From: a virus
Strand: one strand, 5' to 3'
Length of the DNA: 22,826 nt
IMG/VR virus record: IMGVR_UViG_3300037235_000236
Span: 1-22,826 of that record
The position numbers were made by a program, and so were the translations under genes. Positions 1-4,629 of the stretch are shown here, one piece after another; positions within the stretch are counted from its first letter, which is position 1; each line of letters starts with the position of its first letter. The notes under the pieces are model-generated. The model ran no database searches, was not told where the DNA came from, and was given only the letters and a program-made list of their open reading frames with translations.

Positions 1-98
1 ATGGTCGCCTCCCACTCGCCGCCCGACACGGTGGCGTGGCCGAGGCTGTCGACCGTGCGGCTGGTGGGGCGCTTGATGAGCTTGACCAGGGTGGTCAC
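1..98 (-). CDS. Partial gene, N-terminus only, unknown function
   Basis: An open frame starts at GTG 98 and runs off the left edge without a stop (about 32 codons; it begins VTTLVKLIKRPTSR). The GTG overlaps the TGA stop of the upstream gene (95-430) as GTGA, the coupling seen between most genes in this window, which is the main reason to accept it. Too little is visible to name a family. It shows that a second minus-strand operon continues leftward beyond the integrase, so the left edge is probably still phage DNA. No separate ribosome binding site is obvious, consistent with translational coupling. Confidence 0.6.
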   Translation of the reverse strand, partial: MTTLVKLIKRPTSRTVDSLGHATVSGGEWEAT

Positions 99-430
99 TT
101 GGTCCCCCAAGTGGCCTTGTACTCGGCGTGCGTGGCGGGGCGGAAGGCGCCCAGGCTGATGCCGTGGACCCAGCGGCCGTCGGTGGCCCGGGCCGAGCCT
201 TCGATGCCCCGGAAGCCGGCGTTGCTGGTCGTGACCCGGCACACGGTGCCGGCGGGGATCATTACGTGGCGGGGGTCACCCTCGGCGTAGTTGCGGATGT
301 CCCGCAGCGTCACCGCGTAGCCGGTGCCGTCGAAGCCGCAGGGTACGACCCCGCCGAGGATCGAGCGGCGGACGTCGTAGCTGCGGGCCCTCTCGGCCTC
401 GTGGTCGATGGTTGTGTTTTGCATGACCAT
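95..430 (-). CDS. Hypothetical phage protein, 111 aa
   Basis: I do not recognise this protein. I start it at ATG 430 (MVMQNTTIDHEAER) and not at an upstream ATG near 595, because a purine-rich GGGGGGA lies about 7 bases before 430 and the longer version would run through the integrase start region. ATG 424 is a close alternative. The body is soluble-looking, with no signal peptide or membrane segment. The stretch from about residue 38 to 75 (YAVTLRDIRNYAEG, then VMIPAGTVCRVTTSN) reads like a small beta-rich domain. It is divergent from the integrase and is the first visible gene of a leftward operon whose next gene overlaps it by 4 bases, so it may be an early gene. That role is inferred from position only. 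Confidence 0.65.
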   Translation of the reverse strand: MVMQNTTIDHEAERARSYDVRRSILGGVVPCGFDGTGYAVTLRDIRNYAEGDPRHVMIPAGTVCRVTTSNAGFRGIEGSARATDGRWVHGISLGAFRPATHAEYKATWGTK

Positions 431-536
431 TACAACGTCCCCCCAGGTCAGGGTACCTCCCGGGCAACCTGAATAAATGGTTATTTGTCCCCATGGCGCA
501 CACGATCGATACGGAAACCCTCTTATCATGGAGTGC
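431..536. promoter_or_regulatory. Divergent intergenic region; candidate operator and attP location
   Basis: This 106-base gap separates the leftward gene starting at 430 from the rightward integrase. It is AT-richer than its surroundings around 471-490. It holds a dyad with arms AATAA (472-476) and TTATT (481-485), a 5-base inverted repeat CAGGT (444-448) with ACCTG (467-471), and the palindromes GGTACC (452-457) and CCCGGG (459-464). Phage serine integrases often have attP beside the integrase gene, so this is the natural place to look, but no attP can be proven from one window. Promoters for both directions must lie here or in the flanking genes. Confidence 0.4.
524..529 (+). promoter_or_regulatory. 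Candidate -10 element of a leaderless integrase promoter
   Basis: TATCAT at 524-529 fits the actinobacterial TANNNT -10 pattern. Transcription would start about 7 bases downstream, which falls on ATG 537. Neither ATG 528 nor ATG 537 has a well-spaced Shine-Dalgarno sequence: GGAG at 530-533 is only 3 bases from 537. Leaderless messages are common in actinobacteria. No good -35 hexamer is seen 16-18 bases upstream, so confidence is modest. Confidence 0.35.
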
Positions 537-1970
537 ATGACCAGGACCTCCACCCTCGGCGGGGCGCCTCGCTGCGCCGCCGTGTATTGCCGCATCTCCG
601 ACGACCGTGAGGGGCGGGGCCTCGGGGTCGAGCGCCAGGAGCCGGTCTGCCGTCAGCTGGTCGCCGCCAATGGCTGGGTCGTTCACGACGTGTACGTCGA
701 CAATGATGTCAGCGCCTTCAGGGGCAAGCCCCGGCCCGCCTTCGAGCGCATGGTCGAGGACATCAAGGCGGGGCGGGTCAACGCCATCGCCGCTTGGGCG
801 CCGGCCCGGCTGACCCGCCACAACCGTGAGCTCGAGGACCTGATCGATCTTCTCGACGCGAACGATGTCGAGGTGGCTACCCACATCGCAGGCAAGTACG
901 ACCTGTCGTCCTCGGGGGGCCGCCTGGTGGCCCGGGTCGTCGGCGCCGTCGCCCGTCATGAGTCCGAGGAGAAGTCAGAAAGGATCAAGTCGAAGATGGA
1001 GCAGCTGGCGAGCCATGGCTCGTTTCACGGGGGGAAGCGCCCCTACGGTTACGAGGCTGACGGGCGCACCATCCGGCCCGAGGAAGCCGAGAACATCCGG
1101 TTCATGGCCCAGGCCGTCCTCGAGGGCGCCAGTGTGGTGAAGGTCGCCGCCGAGTTGAACGAGCGGGGCGTCCCGGCGGCCCAGGGTGGGGCGTGGACGC
1201 ACTCGAGGGTCCGCGCCCTCTTGGCCCTTCCTCGGCTCGCTGGCCTCCGCATCCACAATGGCGAGGTCGTGGCCGATGCGGGCTGGCCGGCCATCTTGGA
1301 CCGGGCCACCTTCGAGGCCGTGCAGGCGGTCGTGGCCGACCCCAAGCGCCGGCACCGGGGGTACTCGGTGCACTTCCTCACCGGGCTCCTGTACACCCCG
1401 GACGGGCGGCGCCTGGTTGGCAACCGCCAGGTGTACCCGAAGGCGGGGATCGAGAAGGATGCGTACGCGGCCAAGCCGGGCGTGGTCGACGGGCAGCGCC
1501 TGGCCGGCTTGACCATCGAGGCCAGCGCGGTGGAGACGTGGGTGGAGGAGTACGTCCTCGACTACACCGACCGGGTGGCGCTGGCCTCGGGCCCGGCGGT
1601 CCCTCAGCCGTCCACCGAGGTCGTCGACCTCGAGGCGGAACTGGCCGAGTTGGCCGACATGCGGGGCGCCGGCGAGATCAGCTTCGCCGAGTGGCGGGCC
1701 GCCCGAGAAGGCATCAACGTCCGCCTCGAGGCGGCCCGGGCCCGGGTCCCCGAGATGCCCTCGGTGCCACCCACCATGGCGGTCGTTCTCGGCCAGAGGG
1801 GCGAGTTGCGCCGGCGGTGGCCGAGCCTCAACACCCGTCAGCGGCGCCAGGCGCTCGAGGCGGTCCTCGAGCGGGTGATCGTGAAGCCGGTGGGCAAGGG
1901 ATGGGGGAAGGGCATGGCGCGGGGAACCGCTCCCGCTCTGTCCGATCGCCTGGAGGCCGTGCTGCGCTAG
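537..1970 (+). CDS. int: Large serine recombinase, phage integrase
   Basis: Site-specific recombinase that would join attP and attB. Numbering is from ATG 537 (477 aa); ATG 528 adds three residues. The resolvase-type catalytic domain covers about residues 12-150, with the nucleophile Ser21 in VYCRISDD and the helix RLTRHNREL at 91-99. The recombinase domain follows at about 167-280 (KRPYGYEADGR, then VAAELNERGVPAA). The next region begins like a zinc-ribbon domain (LTGLLYTPDGRRLVG) but lacks the expected cysteines: I see none after Cys38. A likely coiled coil lies at 360-405 and a basic tail at 432-465. The length suits large serine integrases. It is the only plus-strand gene, and it implies a temperate life cycle. 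The stop codon TAG overlaps that of the convergent gene. Confidence 0.93.
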   Translation: MTRTSTLGGAPRCAAVYCRISDDREGRGLGVERQEPVCRQLVAANGWVVHDVYVDNDVSAFRGKPRPAFERMVEDIKAGRVNAIAAWAPARLTRHNRELEDLIDLLDANDVEVATHIAGKYDLSSSGGRLVARVVGAVARHESEEKSERIKSKMEQLASHGSFHGGKRPYGYEADGRTIRPEEAENIRFMAQAVLEGASVVKVAAELNERGVPAAQGGAWTHSRVRALLALPRLAGLRIHNGEVVADAGWPAILDRATFEAVQAVVADPKRRHRGYSVHFLTGLLYTPDGRRLVGNRQVYPKAGIEKDAYAAKPGVVDGQRLAGLTIEASAVETWVEEYVLDYTDRVALASGPAVPQPSTEVVDLEAELAELADMRGAGEISFAEWRAAREGINVRLEAARARVPEMPSVPPTMAVVLGQRGELRRRWPSLNTRQRRQALEAVLERVIVKPVGKGWGKGMARGTAPALSDRLEAVLR

Positions 1971-2602
1971 TCGGTGGCGGCCTGGTCGGCCAGCAGGGCC
2001 CGGGCCTCGCCGTAGGTCGCCTGCTCGTTGCCGTTGACCGCCTTGAGCAGCCGGTTGAAGTAGGCCCGGCGCTGCTCGTCGCGCTCGGCGAAGCGGGCGG
2101 TCAGCTCTTCCATTTCCTCGAGGTACCGGCGCAGGTCGGCCAGAGTGTCGTCGTCGCTCGAACGGGGGAACAGCTCGAGTTGCTGGTCGCCGTCGGGCAG
2201 CGGGTTGTGACGGTCGTGGCTGCTGCGCAGCTCGGTGTCGGTCCGGGGGTCGTAGGGCCGTTCACCCTCTTTGGCCGCCACGTCGGGAAGGGCGGGGAGG
2301 GCGGAGCTGACGATGTCCCTCCAGGCCTCGAATTCCGTCATGAGCTGACGGATCTGCTCCTCGGTCGGGTACTTGAGGGCCAGCTGTAGCCGGCGCTGGA
2401 CCTCGCGCTCGGAGAGAGTAAATCCGTCACGCGTGACGGATTTGATGAGCTGGTCGAGCACCCCGTGGCGGAGGTGCCCGTTGGCGGTCGTGGCCATGTC
2501 GTCGACCAACAAGAGGCGGCCGAAACGCCAGCGCTCCCAGATGGTCCCGCTGTCGTGGGCGGCGATGTCGCGCTCGATCTTGCGGTACGGAGCGGTCTTC
2601 AT
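1967..2602 (-). CDS. Unknown protein, 211 aa, possible DNA-binding regulator
   Basis: I do not recognise this protein with confidence. Residues 20-100 are helical and contain HGVLDQLIKSV followed by FTLSEREVQRRLQLALKYP (61-79), which looks like a helix-turn-helix or the DUF3102-like pattern found in mobile-element proteins. The middle (105-145) is charged and proline-containing. The C-terminus (150-190, LRRYLEEMEELTARFAERDE) looks like a coiled coil. Its position beside the integrase suits a regulator or replication-linked protein, but this is inference. It ends tail to tail with the integrase: stop codons at 1967-1969 and 1968-1970 share one CTAG. Translation may be coupled to a 7-codon leader ending at its start. 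Confidence 0.72.
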   Translation of the reverse strand: MKTAPYRKIERDIAAHDSGTIWERWRFGRLLLVDDMATTANGHLRHGVLDQLIKSVTRDGFTLSEREVQRRLQLALKYPTEEQIRQLMTEFEAWRDIVSSALPALPDVAAKEGERPYDPRTDTELRSSHDRHNPLPDGDQQLELFPRSSDDDTLADLRRYLEEMEELTARFAERDEQRRAYFNRLLKAVNGNEQATYGEARALLADQAATD

Positions 2603-2622
2603 GTTGGCTCGACCTCGGGCAT
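2599..2622 (-). CDS. Possible 7-codon leader peptide
   Basis: ATG 2622 is followed by CCC GAG GTC GAG CCA ACA and TGA (MPEVEPT). It is preceded by a strong GGAGGT (2630-2635) at a spacing of 7 bases. The TGA overlaps ATG 2602 of the downstream gene as ATGA. The downstream gene itself has only a weak GAGG 10 bases before its start. The simplest reading is that ribosomes load at the leader and re-initiate at 2602. Alternatively the strong site serves 2602 directly over a long spacing. Confidence 0.35.
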   Translation of the reverse strand: MPEVEPT

Positions 2623-2647
2623 GACGGGTACCTCCGTTGTGCTCGGG

Positions 2648-2929
2648 CTAGGCGGCCTGCGGGCCGCCTGGCTTGTTTTTGCGGGACGGCTCGGGCGCCG
2701 CCAGGACCCGGTTCAGGCGGTCCTGGGCCTCGGCTGAGGGCTCGGGGGGGATGCGCCCGGCTTCGATGTCCTCGGCCACCCGCCGGCGGGCGTCGGCCCG
2801 GATCTCGTCCTCGGTCATCGCGTCAGCTTCAGCCCGGGGACCGCTGAACATCAACGTCCAACCACTGAACATCGCAGCGCCGATAAGGGCCATTATGTAG
2901 AGGCGGCTGGAAAACGCCCTTTGCGTCAC
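2648..2929 (-). CDS. Small membrane-anchored protein, 93 aa
   Basis: From GTG 2929 this encodes a short N-terminal segment, one hydrophobic helix (about residues 11-29, including IMALIGAAMFSGWTLMF) and a charged cytosolic or external tail (MTEDEIRADARRRVAEDIEAGR onwards) that ends proline- and lysine-rich. ATG 2893, at the start of the helix, is an alternative start. Neither has a clear Shine-Dalgarno site. GTG 2929 sits in the perfect palindrome GTCACGTGAC. It lies downstream of two other small membrane ORFs and a GC-rich hairpin block. Lysis accessory, superinfection exclusion or host-modification roles are possible; nothing in the sequence decides between them. Confidence 0.55.
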   Translation of the reverse strand: MTQRAFSSRLYIMALIGAAMFSGWTLMFSGPRAEADAMTEDEIRADARRRVAEDIEAGRIPPEPSAEAQDRLNRVLAAPEPSRKNKPGGPQAA

Positions 2930-2934
2930 GTGAC
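2925..2934. promoter_or_regulatory. Perfect 10-bp palindrome GTCACGTGAC
   Basis: A perfect dyad at the candidate GTG start of the 93-aa membrane protein, about 24 bases from a strong hairpin. A dyad of this kind could bind a dimeric regulator, or could arise by chance in GC-rich DNA. If bound, it would control the genes reading leftward from 2929. Confidence 0.25.
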
Positions 2935-2957
2935 AAATTTCGGGGTGTAGTGAGGGG

Positions 2958-2990
2958 GGCCGGGCCGGAAGGGGGGGGACCGGCCCGGCC
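2958..2990. terminator. Strong GC hairpin (11-bp stem), terminator-like
   Basis: Arms GGCCGGGCCGG (2958-2968) and CCGGCCCGGCC (2980-2990) pair perfectly around an 11-base loop holding eight consecutive G on the plus strand. No T-run follows on either strand, so it is not a textbook rho-independent terminator, although actinobacterial terminators often lack the T-run. It lies after the 72-aa membrane ORF in the direction of transcription and shares bases 2985-2990 with the next hairpin, so the two cannot form together. Confidence 0.5.
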
Positions 2991-3018
2991 GGGGCCACTT
3001 CCCCACAGCCCCGGCCGG
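2985..3018. terminator. Second GC hairpin (11-bp stem), alternative to the first
   Basis: Arms CCGGCCGGGGC (2985-2995) and GCCCCGGCCGG (3008-3018) pair perfectly around a 12-base loop. On the minus strand it begins four bases after the stop codon of the gene at 3022-3240, a usual place for a terminator. It competes with the 2958-2990 hairpin for bases 2985-2990. Alternating structures of this type are known in attenuators, but no regulatory input is visible here. Confidence 0.5.
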
Positions 3019-3021
3019 ACG

Positions 3022-3240
3022 CTAGTGCTCAGGCGCCCCAGGCGCCTCCACGGCGGCCGCCGTCGCAAGTGGTGGGCTTGGCGCCGGCGGCGGCCCAGCG
3101 AGCCAATCCGGGGGCGCAGCGGGGACGTGGTGGGGTCGCTGCTGAGCTCGTCGCAGCGCGTTGTGCCGCACCTCGTCCCACGCCACGTACAGCCAGCCGA
3201 GGTAGAAGGCGACCGCCAGGGCCAGCGCGGCCCAGCGCAC
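3022..3240 (-). CDS. Small membrane protein, 72 aa
   Basis: GTG 3240 follows directly on the TGA of the preceding 29-aa ORF. The protein has one N-terminal hydrophobic helix (residues 2-20, RWAALALAVAFYLGWLYVAW), then a charged stretch (DEVRHNALRRAQQR) and an alanine- and proline-rich tail. This single-anchor layout is seen in spanin-like, holin-accessory and exclusion proteins, but no specific family motif is visible. Its first residues resemble the 29-aa ORF upstream (RWAALA against KWAAVA), suggesting duplication of a short membrane segment. A strong hairpin follows its stop. Confidence 0.5.
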   Translation of the reverse strand: MRWAALALAVAFYLGWLYVAWDEVRHNALRRAQQRPHHVPAAPPDWLAGPPPAPSPPLATAAAVEAPGAPEH

Positions 3241-3330
3241 TCAGCGCGCCGCTGTCCAGATGATGAACACCGCCGCGGCCCACAGGGCGAGCGAGAAAGC
3301 TGCCGCCCCCGCCACGGCGGCCCACTTCAT
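3241..3330 (-). CDS. Possible 29-aa membrane peptide
   Basis: ATG 3330 opens a 29-codon frame (MKWAAVAGAAAFSLALW to WTAAR) that is one hydrophobic helix with a basic residue at each end, and it stops directly before the GTG of the next gene. The tight junction and membrane composition favour a real gene. Against it, there is no Shine-Dalgarno site, and the start lies 6 bases after a GC-rich hairpin (3337-3377). It resembles the N-terminus of its neighbour. It could be a small holin-like or regulatory peptide, or simply a non-coding stretch. Confidence 0.42.
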   Translation of the reverse strand: MKWAAVAGAAAFSLALWAAAVFIIWTAAR

Positions 3331-3336
3331 GAGGCC

Positions 3337-3377
3337 GGGCCGGGCCGGGCGCCCTCGGTAAAGAGGCGGCCCGGCCC
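3337..3377. repeat. GC hairpin sharing its stem sequence with 2958-2990
   Basis: Bases 3337-3347 pair with 3367-3377 (11 bp, core GGCCGGGCCG with CGGCCCGGCC) around a 19-base loop; an alternative register starts at 3333. The same GGCCGGGCCG stem occurs at 2958-2990, so one stem sequence brackets the two small membrane ORFs. On the minus strand it sits just before ATG 3330, where it could block ribosome access. Confidence 0.5.
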
Positions 3378-3382
3378 CAGCC

Positions 3383-3402
3383 TTCGAGCTGGACAGCTCG
3401 AA
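3383..3402. terminator. Perfect 20-base inverted repeat after the secreted-protein gene
   Basis: TTCGAGCTG (3383-3391) and CAGCTCGAA (3394-3402) form a 9-bp perfect dyad with two bases between. It starts on the base next to the TAG stop (3403-3405) of the mucin-like gene. The position suggests a terminator or 3'-end stabilising hairpin for that message; no T-run follows. A protein-binding dyad is the alternative. Confidence 0.5.
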
Positions 3403-4533
3403 CTAGTGGTCGTGGTGGTGGTCCACCTCGGCCGTAGTCGTGGTGGGGGCCTCCGTGGTCGTGGTCGCGGGCAGCGTGGTGGCTACCGGCACGGTGGTCG
3501 TGGTGGGGGCGATGGGCTGCTCGGGCACGATGTCGCAGTTGCCTTGGGCGTCAAGCTCGAAGCCCACCGGGCACACGATCACGTCGCAGGACCCGTTGCC
3601 GATGCAGATGTTGCAGTCGTCGGTCCCGAGGGCGTCGTGGTCGCAGACGACGTGGCAGTCGCCCAGGCCGGTGCATGGGCCCTCAGGCGGCAGGGTCGTG
3701 GTGGTGGGGGCCTCCGTGGTCGTCGTGGTCGCCTCCGTGGTGGAGGTGGTCGGCGCCTCGGTGGTGGTCGTCTGCTCGACCGTGGTGGTGGTCTCATGCG
3801 GCAGGGTGCAGATCTGGACCCGGCGGACGATGATGCAGTGGGTCACGGGCACCGGCACCGTGGTGGTGGGGGCCTCGGTGGTCGTGGTGGCCGGCTCCGT
3901 CGTGGTCGTCACGATGGGATGGTCGGGCACGCAGACGACGTGGTCACCGTTGTCACCGTTACCGGGGCCGCCCTGGTCGGGGTGGTCGCCGTTGAACCCG
4001 TGGTCGGGGTGGTCGCCGTTGTTCTCATCAGCGGCCTTCAGCCGGCCGTTGAACAGGTCGAAGCCGTGGTCGGGGTGCTCACCCGGCGGGCAGCTCTGCG
4101 GGTGGCCAGGCAGGGTGCCGACTACCGGCACCGTGGTGGTGGTCGCGATCGGCGGGGTGGGGACGGCCGTGGTCGGCGGCGTGGTGGGCGGCGCTGGCGG
4201 CGTCACCACGATGGCCACGCACACCAGCTGGCGGAAGGTGGCGTCGAACTGGCCTGCCGGCTCCCAGTCGGTGTTATGGCCGGCCCGGTCTTCGACCCAC
4301 GCTCCGGCCGGCGGCATGCCCTTGTGGTAATTGTCCAGCCGGGCCACGTCGCCCTGGAGCGAGGCCATGGAGGCGCAGCGGATGATTATGACTTGGTCGG
4401 CCGGCAGGTTGGCGGCCTGGGTCGGGGGGGAGCTGGCGACGTGGCGAGCTCCAGCCGACGCGGTAGCGGCCATGGTGCCGAGACCGGCTAGGGAGAGGGC
4501 GGCAATTATGGCGCCCATGAACAGTTTCTTCAC
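3403..4533 (-). CDS. Secreted threonine-rich mucin-like protein
   Basis: The 376-aa protein starts at GTG 4533, with AGGAGG six bases upstream. Residues 1-27 are a clear Sec signal peptide (MKKLF, hydrophobic core, ASA cleavage site). A small domain follows (about 45-112, Cys53 and Cys105), then three Thr/Pro/Glu linkers (115-135, 207-230, 247-281) with TTTTEAP-type repeats. Between the linkers are a histidine-rich DHPDHGF repeat area (152-200) and a compact domain with eight Cys (287-333: C287, C293, C297, C307, C310, C316, C321, C333). The C-terminus is DHHHDH, a possible metal-binding end. There is no TM anchor or sortase motif at the end. It lies after the tail fibre and before small membrane genes. 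I infer a secreted or cell-surface protein made during infection or lysogeny; its function is unknown. Confidence 0.8.
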   Translation of the reverse strand: MKKLFMGAIIAALSLAGLGTMAATASAGARHVASSPPTQAANLPADQVIIIRCASMASLQGDVARLDNYHKGMPPAGAWVEDRAGHNTDWEPAGQFDATFRQLVCVAIVVTPPAPPTTPPTTAVPTPPIATTTTVPVVGTLPGHPQSCPPGEHPDHGFDLFNGRLKAADENNGDHPDHGFNGDHPDQGGPGNGDNGDHVVCVPDHPIVTTTTEPATTTTEAPTTTVPVPVTHCIIVRRVQICTLPHETTTTVEQTTTTEAPTTSTTEATTTTTEAPTTTTLPPEGPCTGLGDCHVVCDHDALGTDDCNICIGNGSCDVIVCPVGFELDAQGNCDIVPEQPIAPTTTTVPVATTLPATTTTEAPTTTTAEVDHHHDH

Positions 4534-4629
4534 TCGGTTCCTCCTCGATTCGAGTGTCGGGGAACTGAGGGCGCCGGGTTGAGGCTACTCGGCGGGGGTG
4601 GCCCGGTTACAGGTCCAAAATGGGCCGCT
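4534..4629. other. 96-base gap between tail fibre and secreted-protein genes
   Basis: This is one of the few gaps in an otherwise overlapping operon. It carries the strong AGGAGG of the downstream gene and a short dyad (CTCG, three bases, CGAG) beside it. I see no convincing -10 or -35 pair and no T-run terminator. Independent expression of the secreted protein is possible but not shown. Confidence 0.4.

Noticed and set aside
477-536. Integrase start at ATG 477
   Set aside because: It lies inside the AT-rich dyad of the divergent control region, adds no conserved sequence and has no ribosome site.
1193-2389. 398-codon plus-strand frame across the integrase end
   Set aside because: It overlaps two better genes in other frames and its product is low-complexity Gly/Arg/Pro.
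2648-2998. Longer start (near 2998) for the 93-aa membrane protein
   Set aside because: It would translate across the GC-rich hairpin block as a Pro-rich leader; GTG 2929 or ATG 2893 is more sensible.
2950-4491. Long plus-strand open frame (513 codons)
   Set aside because: Arg/Gly/Val-rich shadow of the secreted-protein gene and the hairpin region; no ribosome site or domain, and the minus-strand product has a clear signal peptide.
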